A stretch of 64,000 nucleotides of DNA from Lachnospiraceae bacterium XBD2001. Its GTDB lineage: Bacteria > Bacillota > Clostridia > Lachnospirales > Lachnospiraceae. Below are positions 1-8,524 of the stretch, one piece after another. The notes below the pieces were generated by a model. The model did not search any database and had not been told where the DNA came from. It saw nothing but the letters and a program-made list of their open reading frames with translations. Numbering within the stretch: position 1 is the stretch's first letter; every line of letters begins with the position of its first letter. The position numbers were made by a program, and so were the translations under genes. The stretch is from NCBI GenBank assembly GCA_900116395.1, contig FPAN01000002.1:434001-498000 (forward strand), read 5' to 3'.

Positions 1-424
1 GGAAGGCTTCGTAGATTTTGGTTAGGTATTTTTCAAACCGATAGGTGGAACTTAGGGTGACCACCAGATTTTTCCCTTGGGTGATGGCGTCGTAGTAGCC
101 TCTGGCCTGGACACCGTCGAAGTGCATCCACAGGGTCTCCCAGGGTTGGTTCACCTCGTAGGTATGGGGCTGATAGCAGTCCAACAGTATGATTTGTCCG
201 CGGCTGACCTCATAGCGCTCCTTGCCGGAGAGGATGGTGCCGCATCCGTTTTTGACATAAATACATAAGAAGCTATCGAAGGAGTCTCTGGACAGTCGAT
301 ATCCGCTCTGATAGGTGAAGTGTCCGACGATGGATGGATACAAAAAGAGATTGGATGCCAGAGAGCCCGGCGTATAGATGTAATAGTCTGAGTCCTTGCG
401 GACCAGTCGTTCCGTAGATAACAT
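1..424 (-). CDS. AraC-family transcriptional regulator, N-terminal part (runs off the window)
   Basis: An open frame starts with ATG at 424 on the minus strand, preceded by the ribosome site AAAGGGGGA, and stays open to base 1 (141 residues visible). The visible part reads as the sugar-binding cupin domain of AraC/XylS regulators: a Gly-rich strand-turn pattern (KNGCGTILSGKERYEV), then RGQIILLDCYQPHTYEV and WMHFDG. The DNA-binding helix-turn-helix half would lie left of the window, so the family call rests on the cupin half only. It is divergent from the DUF5107 gene and probably controls it or the sugar operon in response to a carbohydrate; that role is inferred from position. Confidence 0.8.
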   Translation of the reverse strand, partial: MLSTERLVRKDSDYYIYTPGSLASNLFLYPSIVGHFTYQSGYRLSRDSFDSFLCIYVKNGCGTILSGKERYEVSRGQIILLDCYQPHTYEVNQPWETLWMHFDGVQARGYYDAITQGKNLVVTLSSTYRFEKYLTKIYEAF

Positions 425-464
425 TTCAAATCCCCCTTTACTGAAATGATCTAAGCAATTTTTT

Positions 465-528
465 GAAAGAAGTAAGCAAGCACAAGGAATGTAATGCCTG
501 CAAATTACTTCTAAAATGATTGTATAAC
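465..528 (+). promoter_or_regulatory. Divergent intergenic control region with inverted repeat and possible -10
   Basis: Between the AraC-type gene and the DUF5107 gene lies an inverted repeat AGAAGTAA (468-475) / TTACTTCT (505-512). A possible -10 TATAAC is at 523-528, with a weak CTGCAA -35 at 499-504. The repeat is placed where a regulator could act on the rightward promoter. Binding by the neighbouring regulator is inference. Confidence 0.3.
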
Positions 529-577
529 AGGAAAAAAGAAGAAGCAAGATATGCAAACATGCTTTTAGGAGGTTGCC

Positions 578-3500
578 ATGGAGTCTGTAAAAATCTGGAA
601 GGAAGATGTTGTAATTCCAACCTACGAAGTAGGAGCACCGGATAAGAACCCTATGTTTTTGGAGAAGCGCGTCTACCAGGGAAGTACCGGTAAGATTTAT
701 CCATATCCCACCACGAATGAAATCGCAAGAGAGAAGACCGATAAGGTGTGGCATGCGGTGTGGCTGGAGAATCAGTATATCAAGGTGATGATTCTGCCGG
801 AGTTGGGCGGACGTATTCAGCGGGCCTATGACAAGACCAACGATTATGATTTCGTATACTACAACCATGTGATTAAGCCGGCGCTGGTGGGCTTGACGGG
901 ACCGTGGATCTCCGGCGGTATTGAGTTCAACTGGCCGCAGCACCATCGTCCAACCACCTTTTCTCCGGTAGATACCAAGATTGTGGAGAACGAAGACGGT
1001 AGCAAGACCTTGCTTACCGGGGATGTGGACCAGATGTACGGAACCAAGGAAGTGACGGCGTTTACCCTGTATCCGGACAAGGCTTACATTGAGATTCGGG
1101 GACAGCTCTACAACCGGACTCCATTGCCACAGACCTTCTTGTGGTGGGCAAACCCGGCGGTGGCGGTGAATGACAATACCCAGTCTATTTTCCCACCGGA
1201 TGTACACAGCGTCTATGACCACGGCAAGCGCGCCGTATCCAGATTCCCGATTGCAACCGGTGTATATTACAAGCACGATTATAGCGAAGGTGTGGATATC
1301 TCCCGGTACAAAAACATTCCGGTGCCTACATCCTATATGGCGGAGAAGTCCGATTACAACTTCGTAGGCGGATACGATTATGGGAAAAAAGCAGGCCTTC
1401 TTCATGTGGCAGACCATCACGTATCTCCGGGCAAGAAGCAGTGGACCTGGGGCAACGGGGACTTCGGCCGTGCCTGGGATCGAAACTTAACGGATGAGGA
1501 CGGCCCGTATATTGAGCTGATGACCGGTATGTATTGCGACAACCAGCCGGATTTCTCCTGGCTGAAGCCTTATGAGGAGAAGGTGTTTACCCAGTATTTT
1601 ATGCCTTATAAGGCCGTAGGACAGGTGAAAAATGCCAGCATCCATGCCGCATTGAATATGGAAGTAAGAGACGAGGGCCTCTATGTATGCTTATACGGCA
1701 CCGGCCGATACGAAGGGGCCAAGCTTGTGGTAACGGACAAGGGCAAGAGTGCTTACGAGGAGACCATCACCATCTCTCCGGTAGATATCTATGAGAAGAC
1801 CTTACCGCTGCAGTTTGACAGTGAATATGATGTGAAGGTGTCCTTATGGTTCGAGGGCCGGGAACTGGTATCCTATCAGCCGAAGGACCAGGGCATTCCG
1901 GAATTGGCAGAACCTGCAGTAGCAGCAAAGCTTCCGGAGGAAATCATTACCAACGAGGAGCTCTATATTACGGGACAGCATATCGAGCAGTATCGCCATG
2001 CCACCTGGCTTCCGGATCCATATTATCTGGAAGGCCTGAAGCGGGATCCGGAAGATATCCGTATCAATAACGCTTACGGTTTGTTGTTATTACGACGGGG
2101 ACGATTCGAAGCAGCGGAGCAGTATTTCCGTAATGCATTGAAGCGTTTGACCCGGATGCATCCGAATCCATACGACAGTGAGCCGTTCTATAACCTGGGA
2201 TTGGCGCTGTTTTACCAGGGCAAGTATGAGGAGGCCTACGATAACTTCTACAAGGCAGCCTGGGTCAGTGAATTGCAGGAGATGGCCTACTATTATCTGG
2301 CTGTGATTGCCTGCCGCAGAGGGGAATACCCGGAGGCATTGGAACTTGTTGAGAAGGGCCTGGTAAAAAATGTACACAACATCAAGGCCAGAGGCTTGAA
2401 AGCGATGATTCTTCATACTTTGGGAAGGGATGAGGAAGCACTTTCCTGGATCGAAGAAAGCTTATCCATTGATGCTTTTGATTTTGTCTCCCGATTCGCT
2501 AAGTACTGGATTTCCAAGAAGTCGGAAGTGCTCTTGGAAGAGTTCAATGACTTGACCCGTGGTTTCCATGAGACCTACTTAAACGGCGGACGGGATTTGG
2601 CGGAAGCCGGATTCTATAAGGAAGCCATTGCACTACTTCGGGAGTGTGAAGTGAATCATCCGATGGTGCATTACTATCTGGGTTATTATTATGCAATGTC
2701 CGGTGATATGGAGGAAGCGAAGAAGGAGTACGCGTTGGCGGAAGAAGCCAATCCGACTTACTGCTTCCCGAATAAGTTGGAGGATATTGCTGTTCTTCGA
2801 CACGCCATGGAGTGTCAGCCGAAGGGGGCCAAAGCACCGTATTATCTGGCTTGCTTATATTATGATAAGTTACAGTTTGATGAGGCCATTGCCCTGTGGG
2901 AGACCTCCAAGGCGTTGGATGATGGATTTCCAACATTACTTCGAAATCTGGCCATTGCTTACTATAATAAGAAAAAGGATGCCAAGGCAGCATTGGAGTG
3001 CTTAGAACGGGCATTTGCATTGGATACTTCCGATGCCAGAGTCTTCTTAGAGTTGGATCAGTTGTACCAGCGGATGCAAATCTCCGACGAGACAAGACTC
3101 TCTCTCTACGAGAAGCATATTGGCCTAATTGAGAAGCGGGATGATCTCTATACGGAATACGTCACATTATTAAACAATGCAGGTCATTATCAGAAGGCCT
3201 ATGATTTGATTCGGGGACATCAGTTCCAGACCTGGGAAGGTGCGGAAGGCAAGATTACCACCCAATTCAAGGTGGCATTGTTGCAGTTGGCGAAGGAAGA
3301 TTTGGCAGCAGGCCGCTTGGAAGAGGCCAAGGCCAAGCTGTTGGAAGCGGTGTCCAATCCGAAGAACCTGGGCGAAGGTCATTTGGAAGGCACCAAGGAT
3401 AACCATATCTATTACCATCTGGGACTGGTATGGGAAGCTCTGGGAAATCAGGAAGAGGCCAAGAAGTGCTTCCGGGCAGCAACGGAAGGAGCCATGGAAG

Positions 3501-3865
3501 TGGCAGGCATGATGTACTATTACGATCAGCCGGCGGACATGATTCTCTATCAGGCTTATGCCAAAGAGAAGCTGGGTCTGCAGAGCGAAGCCAATGCCAG
3601 ATTTTACAAGCTGCTGGATTATGGCGAGCAGCATTTGCGGGATGAATTCCGTATGGACTATTTTGCCGTATCCATGCCGGATATGTCGGTGTTTGATGCG
3701 GACATGACCGAGAAGAACCGTCTCCATTGCTACTATTTAATGGGATTGGCGAACTTGGGACTTCGGAAAAAACAGGACGCCATTCGCTTTTTCAAGCAGG
3801 TATTGGAAGGGGATTGCAACCATCAGAATGCCCGTATTTATCTAGAAGAAGCGAAGCAACTATAA
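578..3865 (+). CDS. DUF5107 domain protein with C-terminal TPR repeats
   Basis: This 1095-residue cytoplasmic protein has no signal peptide. The start ATG at 578 follows AGGAGGTTGCC. Residues about 1-430 form the DUF5107 region, a beta-rich domain resembling the galactose-mutarotase/glycosidase sandwich fold (LPELGGRIQRAYDKTNDYDF near the start, then GGIEFNWPQHHRPTTF). Residues about 490-1090 are a long series of tetratricopeptide repeats, for example FYNLGLALFYQGKYEEAYD. Family members are usually found beside glycoside hydrolases and are thought to act in sugar metabolism, but I know of no settled activity. The gene is divergent from the AraC-type regulator and upstream of the TetR-GH2-GH36 operon, which supports a carbohydrate role. 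Substrate and catalysis are unknown. Confidence 0.85.
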   Translation: MESVKIWKEDVVIPTYEVGAPDKNPMFLEKRVYQGSTGKIYPYPTTNEIAREKTDKVWHAVWLENQYIKVMILPELGGRIQRAYDKTNDYDFVYYNHVIKPALVGLTGPWISGGIEFNWPQHHRPTTFSPVDTKIVENEDGSKTLLTGDVDQMYGTKEVTAFTLYPDKAYIEIRGQLYNRTPLPQTFLWWANPAVAVNDNTQSIFPPDVHSVYDHGKRAVSRFPIATGVYYKHDYSEGVDISRYKNIPVPTSYMAEKSDYNFVGGYDYGKKAGLLHVADHHVSPGKKQWTWGNGDFGRAWDRNLTDEDGPYIELMTGMYCDNQPDFSWLKPYEEKVFTQYFMPYKAVGQVKNASIHAALNMEVRDEGLYVCLYGTGRYEGAKLVVTDKGKSAYEETITISPVDIYEKTLPLQFDSEYDVKVSLWFEGRELVSYQPKDQGIPELAEPAVAAKLPEEIITNEELYITGQHIEQYRHATWLPDPYYLEGLKRDPEDIRINNAYGLLLLRRGRFEAAEQYFRNALKRLTRMHPNPYDSEPFYNLGLALFYQGKYEEAYDNFYKAAWVSELQEMAYYYLAVIACRRGEYPEALELVEKGLVKNVHNIKARGLKAMILHTLGRDEEALSWIEESLSIDAFDFVSRFAKYWISKKSEVLLEEFNDLTRGFHETYLNGGRDLAEAGFYKEAIALLRECEVNHPMVHYYLGYYYAMSGDMEEAKKEYALAEEANPTYCFPNKLEDIAVLRHAMECQPKGAKAPYYLACLYYDKLQFDEAIALWETSKALDDGFPTLLRNLAIAYYNKKKDAKAALECLERAFALDTSDARVFLELDQLYQRMQISDETRLSLYEKHIGLIEKRDDLYTEYVTLLNNAGHYQKAYDLIRGHQFQTWEGAEGKITTQFKVALLQLAKEDLAAGRLEEAKAKLLEAVSNPKNLGEGHLEGTKDNHIYYHLGLVWEALGNQEEAKKCFRAATEGAMEVAGMMYYYDQPADMILYQAYAKEKLGLQSEANARFYKLLDYGEQHLRDEFRMDYFAVSMPDMSVFDADMTEKNRLHCYYLMGLANLGLRKKQDAIRFFKQVLEGDCNHQNARIYLEEAKQL

Positions 3866-3939
3866 TATTGCACAAATTCACATACGACTGTTTGTGGAAA
3901 CTCACGACTACTAAAGAAGTTTCCAACATGGTATGATAG

Positions 3940-3978
3940 AGGAAACGAAAGGTTCGGCTTTTCGTTTCCTATTTTTTT
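3940..3978 (+). terminator. Intrinsic terminator after the DUF5107 gene
   Basis: The 11-bp stem AGGAAACGAAA (3940-3950) pairs with TTTCGTTTCCT (3960-3970), and ATTTTTTT follows. It separates the DUF5107 gene from the TetR-led operon. Confidence 0.8.
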
Positions 3979-4004
3979 ATGGAAAACAGAGGAGAGTATT
4001 CGTA

Positions 4005-4562
4005 ATGAAAGAGAGAATCTTAGAAGGCGGCATGGCTGTCTATCGTAAGAAAGGACCCAAGTTCACCATGGACGATTTGGCCAACGAACTTGGTATGAGC
4101 AAGAAGACCATTTACACCGTGTTCCGTGACAAGAAGAGCTTGTTGTATGACATGGTTGATTATACCTTCGACGCCATCAAACAGAGCGAGGCAGAGGTAT
4201 TGGCAGATACCAATAAGAGCACAATCGAGAAGTTGCGTGGCATCCTTGGTGTCATGCCGGAACGTTTCCGTGACTTCGATTTTACCCAGGTGTATGAGAT
4301 GAAGGATAAGTATCCGGAGTGCTACGACCGCATCCAGCAGCGTTTGGAGAGCGGTTGGGAGACCACCCTTGGTCTGCTTCGTCAGGGCGTGGAAGAGGGA
4401 AGCCTTCGTCCGGTAGATGAGACCGTATTCCAGGTAATGTATGAGGCGGCCATTGAGCGTTTCATCCATGGAACTGAGATTAAGAAAAAGAGAATGCCAT
4501 ACATGGATGCCCTGAACGCTTTGGTTGACATCATGATGGATGGCGCTGTGGTTCGTAAGTAA
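4005..4562 (+). CDS. TetR/AcrR-family transcriptional regulator
   Basis: This 185-residue repressor-type protein has an N-terminal helix-turn-helix (residues about 1-47, with FTMDDLANELGMSKKTIYTV and then FRDKKSLL), typical of TetR proteins. The rest is a helical ligand-binding domain. I chose ATG 4005, which follows AGAGGAG; a longer in-frame reading from 3933 would run through the preceding terminator. It is the first gene of the run TetR-GH2-GT-B-like-GPH-GH36, with 17 bp to the GH2 gene, so it probably represses this operon until an inducing sugar or metabolite binds. The inducer cannot be read from the sequence. Confidence 0.85.
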   Translation: MKERILEGGMAVYRKKGPKFTMDDLANELGMSKKTIYTVFRDKKSLLYDMVDYTFDAIKQSEAEVLADTNKSTIEKLRGILGVMPERFRDFDFTQVYEMKDKYPECYDRIQQRLESGWETTLGLLRQGVEEGSLRPVDETVFQVMYEAAIERFIHGTEIKKKRMPYMDALNALVDIMMDGAVVRK

Positions 4563-4579
4563 TCACATTGGAGGAAGCT

Positions 4580-7012
4580 ATGAGTAGAGTTTATATTGAC
4601 CGGGATTGGAAGTTCTCCCCTACCTTCCGTGAGGAATACATCAAGATTCCGATGGAAGATGCCGAGACCGTAACCATCCCACACACGGTGGCAGAGACCC
4701 CGTTCCATTATTTTGACGAGAACATCTACCAGATGGTGTCTTGCTATCAGCGCCGGATGGTGATTCCGGAGCCATGGAAGGGACAGACGATTTTCTTAAC
4801 CTTCGATGCGGTAGGACATGAGGCAGATGTGTATGTGAACGGTGAGCATGTGAAGCATCATCGTAATGGCTACACCGCTTTTTCCATCGATATTTCCGAG
4901 GTGGTTCGCTACGGCGGCGACAACCTGGTGACGGTGAAGGTGAATTCCAGAGAGGATATCAACCAGCCGCCGTTCGGATTCGTCATTGACTATATGACCT
5001 ACGGCGGTATCTATCGCGATGTGTATCTTGAGGTGAAGAGCCCGGTGTACATGCGGGATGTATTTTACCAGCCAAGTCTGATGACACCGCCACGTACCCG
5101 TGGTATGAAAAAAGCCAACTTCGCAGAGTACACGGTACTTGGACAGCTTACTACCGAGATGCGCCTGTCGGAAGAGGCACAGCGCTTGGCAGAAGCAAGA
5201 CGTCTTACCATCCGCCAGACCTTGGACGGCAAGGAGATTTCCAAGCAGCCGTTGGAAGTGTCCGGTTACAGCAAGACCGTAGCGGGAGATGTGCATCTGT
5301 GGGATGTGGAATCTCCGAAGTTATATGAAGTAGTCACGGAGCTTCTGGTGGATGATCGGGTGTGCGATACCCATCGTGCCAGCATCGGATTCCGCGAGTT
5401 CGCCTTCAAGAAGGAAGGCTTCTATATCAACGGACGCCGCCTGAAGCTTAGAGGATTGAACCGTCACCAGAGCTATCCCTATGTTGGATATGCAATGCCG
5501 GAGCAGATGCAACGTCAGGATGCTAGAATCTGCAAGAATGAGCTGGGATTGAATGCGGTTCGAACTTCTCATTATCCGCAGTCTCACTATTTTATCGACG
5601 AGTGTGACCGCTTGGGACTTCTGGTATTTACCGAGATTCCGGGATGGCAGCACATCGGCGACGACGAGTGGAAGGACATTGCGGTAGAGAATACCAGAGA
5701 GATGGTAACGGAATATCGCAATCATACCTCCATTATGTTATGGGGCGTTCGTATCAACGAGTCCCAGGATGACGATGACTTCTACGTGCGTACCAACAAG
5801 ATGGCTCATGACTTAGATCCGACCCGCCCCACCGGCGGTGTTCGCTGCAACAAGAAGATGAGCTTCTTAGAGGATGTGTATACGTACAATGACTTTTCTC
5901 ACAATGGTCCGAATGCGGGCTGTGAGCCGAAGAAGAACGTGACCCCGGATATGGAGCGTGCATACTTCATTTCCGAGTACAACGGCCACATGTACCCCAC
6001 CAAGGCCTTCGATTGGGAAGAGCATCGGATGGAACATACCCTGCGTCATGCAAGGGTGATTGACGCGGTTGCCGGCGAAGAGGGAATTGCCGGTGCCTTC
6101 GGATGGTGTATGTTCGACTACAATACACACAAGGATTTCGGTAGCGGAGACCGTATCTGCTATCACGGGGTCATGGATATGTTCCGTAATCCGAAGATGG
6201 CTGCGGCTGTCTACGGCGCGCAAGGGGATAGCGAGCCGGTTTTGGAGATTACGTCATCCATGGATATCGGAGAGCATCCGGCATCGGTGCGCGGTGAGAC
6301 CTACATCATCACCAACGCGGATTCCGTGCGGATGTATAAGAATGACAATCTGGTAAAAGAATATACACATGACATGTCTACTTTTAAGAATATGCGTCGG
6401 GGACCGATCTTAATCGACGATTTCGTAGGTGCGGACATGCAGTTGAACGAGGGATTTTCCGACCGCCAGACCAAGTTGATTAAGACCTGTTTGAATGAGG
6501 TCTCCATCCACGGTTACAAGGCTTCTGCCAAGGTGGTTTGGGCAGCACTGCAGCTGATGGTGTTCTATCACATGAGCATGAATGATGCCACTCAGTTGTT
6601 CCAGAAGTATGTAGGAGATTGGGGCGGAACCTCCAAGGTATACCGCTTCGAAGCCATCAAGGACGGCCAGGTGGTAAAAACCGTCACCAAGGCGCCGATG
6701 ACCAAGACCCACATGGAAGTTCGGGTATCCCACGATACCTTAGTGGAAGACCAGACTTACGATGTGGCAGAGGTTCGTGTGGAGGCCTGTGATGAGTTCG
6801 GCAATGTACTTCCGTTCTATCAGGAAGCGCTTCAGATTGAAGCAAGTGGCATGATTGGTGTCATTGGACCACGTCGCGTACCATTCCGCGGGGGCATGAG
6901 TGGTATCTACGTGAAGTCTCTAGGGGAAATCGGAGAAGGAAAAATCAAACTGACTGCTGAGGGCATGGACGCAGTCGAAATACCGTTTACGGTAACAAAG
7001 AAGGAGAATTAA
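4580..7012 (+). CDS. Glycoside hydrolase family 2 enzyme (beta-galactosidase/beta-glucuronidase type)
   Basis: This 810-residue enzyme has the GH2 order: jelly-roll sugar-binding domain (about 1-190), immunoglobulin-like domain (about 190-290), TIM barrel (about 290-560) and C-terminal beta domains. The barrel opens with RGLNRHQSYPYVGYAMP, and TSHYPQS is typical. The expected acid/base Glu is E394 in LWGVRINES and the nucleophile is E466 in FISEYNGH, replacing the commoner SEYG. No signal peptide is seen, so it acts in the cytoplasm on imported oligosaccharides. ATG 4580 is chosen because GGAGGA lies just before it; a TTG at 4568 falls ahead of that ribosome site. Whether it prefers galactosides, glucuronides or another beta-linked sugar is not decidable here. 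Confidence 0.9.
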   Translation: MSRVYIDRDWKFSPTFREEYIKIPMEDAETVTIPHTVAETPFHYFDENIYQMVSCYQRRMVIPEPWKGQTIFLTFDAVGHEADVYVNGEHVKHHRNGYTAFSIDISEVVRYGGDNLVTVKVNSREDINQPPFGFVIDYMTYGGIYRDVYLEVKSPVYMRDVFYQPSLMTPPRTRGMKKANFAEYTVLGQLTTEMRLSEEAQRLAEARRLTIRQTLDGKEISKQPLEVSGYSKTVAGDVHLWDVESPKLYEVVTELLVDDRVCDTHRASIGFREFAFKKEGFYINGRRLKLRGLNRHQSYPYVGYAMPEQMQRQDARICKNELGLNAVRTSHYPQSHYFIDECDRLGLLVFTEIPGWQHIGDDEWKDIAVENTREMVTEYRNHTSIMLWGVRINESQDDDDFYVRTNKMAHDLDPTRPTGGVRCNKKMSFLEDVYTYNDFSHNGPNAGCEPKKNVTPDMERAYFISEYNGHMYPTKAFDWEEHRMEHTLRHARVIDAVAGEEGIAGAFGWCMFDYNTHKDFGSGDRICYHGVMDMFRNPKMAAAVYGAQGDSEPVLEITSSMDIGEHPASVRGETYIITNADSVRMYKNDNLVKEYTHDMSTFKNMRRGPILIDDFVGADMQLNEGFSDRQTKLIKTCLNEVSIHGYKASAKVVWAALQLMVFYHMSMNDATQLFQKYVGDWGGTSKVYRFEAIKDGQVVKTVTKAPMTKTHMEVRVSHDTLVEDQTYDVAEVRVEACDEFGNVLPFYQEALQIEASGMIGVIGPRRVPFRGGMSGIYVKSLGEIGEGKIKLTAEGMDAVEIPFTVTKKEN

Positions 7013-7015
7013 CCT

Positions 7016-8524
7016 ATGGAAGACAAGTCAAAAGTTATTTTTGGCAACGAAATCAGCGACAAGGACTACAAGAAAGCCTTAAAGTCCAAGAAGAAATATG
7101 CCAAGAAGTTCGGCGATGACAGCAATGTGGATTATCCGGTACACATCCAGAAAAATCCATACATCGGCGATAGCCTGGCAGTAGACAATATTTTAGTTGG
7201 AAATCCAACAGACAATATTCATTACACCGAAGGATTGGATGTAGCAGACGGCGCAGAAGCCTTCGATACCGAGAAGGGTATTATCGTTGGCAATATCCGT
7301 ATGGGATTCGGTCATTACCGTATCTCCATGGCCATGGCATCCGCTGCCAAGGCTTTGGGTTACAAGCCTTACTGGCTGGATTTGAATTCTTTCCCGAAGA
7401 CCACCTGTACTAAGGTAATCAGCGCACAGAACGATTTGTATTCTTTGGGATCCAGATTGTCCAAGAATGCACTTTTTAACAAGTTCGTATGGGAACCAAT
7501 GAACTACGAAGGCTTCCGTGCCTTATCCTACAATTCTTCCGACCAGAAGAATGCAGAGTTGATGGCACCGGTATACCGCAACATTCCGAAGGACATTCCG
7601 GTGATCGGAACCCACGTATGGCCGGCACAGGCTGCCATTCATGCAGGTATGAAGCATGTAGTAAACGCAATCCCGGATAACTGGCCAATGGCCTTGCATT
7701 TTTCCGAAGGCAGCGTTCACACCATTCAGTGTAAGAATGCCTACATGGGATACCGTATCTTAAACGGCATGAACAAGAACAAGGTCTGCAAGCCAATGCC
7801 AAACGATGATTTGGTTTACACCGGTCATTATATCGACCATGAGTTGGTAAGCAACATTGAGGCTGACTGCAAGCGCAGAATGGACCGCAAGGCTAAGGAT
7901 GAGCCGATGCGTTTCTTACTGACCATCGGTGGCGCCGGCGCACAGAAAGAGATTTTTGCAGCCATCATCAAGTACTTACTTCCGGTGATTAAGCTGAAGA
8001 AGGCAGCACTGTACGTTAACGTAGGTGATTACAAGAACGTCTGGAACGATTTGAAAAAAGAAATCCCGGAGATGGCACACATTGCCACCGAGCATTTCGA
8101 TGATTTTGCAGAGTGCACCAAGTTCGCAGAGGATGCCTTAGACGGAGAGGTTACCGGTATTCACGGCTTCTATCACTCCAGCATCTTCGAGGCAGTATAT
8201 TGCACCAACCTTCTGATGCGAAGCGCAGATGTACTGGTGACCAAGCCAAGTGAGTTGGCATTTTATCCGGTTCCGAAGCTTTTTATCAAGCGTGTCGGTA
8301 AGCATGAGATGTGGGGTGCCATTCACTCCGCAGAAGTGGGTGACGGAACCTTAGAGTGTAGAGATATTCCGCACACCATCCAGATGCTGGATCTGTTCTT
8401 ACAGGACGAGAAGCTCTTAGGTGAGATGTGTGATGCCATCGTATCCAACAAGGCACAGGGCTTGTACGATGGAGCCTATAAGGTGGTAGAGCTCGCTATG
8501 AGCATGAAAGGGGAAAATAACTAA
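7016..8524 (+). CDS. GT-B-like protein of unknown activity in a glycoside operon
   Basis: The 502-residue product follows the GH2 gene by 3 bp and overlaps the transporter gene by one base (TAATG), so it is translated with them. Visible signals resemble nucleotide-sugar transferases of the GT-B fold (MurG/monogalactosyldiacylglycerol synthase type): NIRMGFGHYRISMAMASAAK near residue 93, a second-domain strand FLLTIGGAGAQKEI near residue 300, and ADVLVTKPSELAFYPVPKLF near residue 400. It has no signal peptide or membrane segment. A transferase in an otherwise degradative operon is odd. It could be a glycoside phosphorylase-like enzyme, or it could glycosylate an intermediate. I do not recognise a named family with certainty and assign no reaction. 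Confidence 0.55.
   Translation: MEDKSKVIFGNEISDKDYKKALKSKKKYAKKFGDDSNVDYPVHIQKNPYIGDSLAVDNILVGNPTDNIHYTEGLDVADGAEAFDTEKGIIVGNIRMGFGHYRISMAMASAAKALGYKPYWLDLNSFPKTTCTKVISAQNDLYSLGSRLSKNALFNKFVWEPMNYEGFRALSYNSSDQKNAELMAPVYRNIPKDIPVIGTHVWPAQAAIHAGMKHVVNAIPDNWPMALHFSEGSVHTIQCKNAYMGYRILNGMNKNKVCKPMPNDDLVYTGHYIDHELVSNIEADCKRRMDRKAKDEPMRFLLTIGGAGAQKEIFAAIIKYLLPVIKLKKAALYVNVGDYKNVWNDLKKEIPEMAHIATEHFDDFAECTKFAEDALDGEVTGIHGFYHSSIFEAVYCTNLLMRSADVLVTKPSELAFYPVPKLFIKRVGKHEMWGAIHSAEVGDGTLECRDIPHTIQMLDLFLQDEKLLGEMCDAIVSNKAQGLYDGAYKVVELAMSMKGENN

Noticed and set aside
438..638. 66-residue minus-strand frame upstream of the DUF5107 gene
   Set aside because: It crosses the DUF5107 start and promoter region and has no recognisable features.
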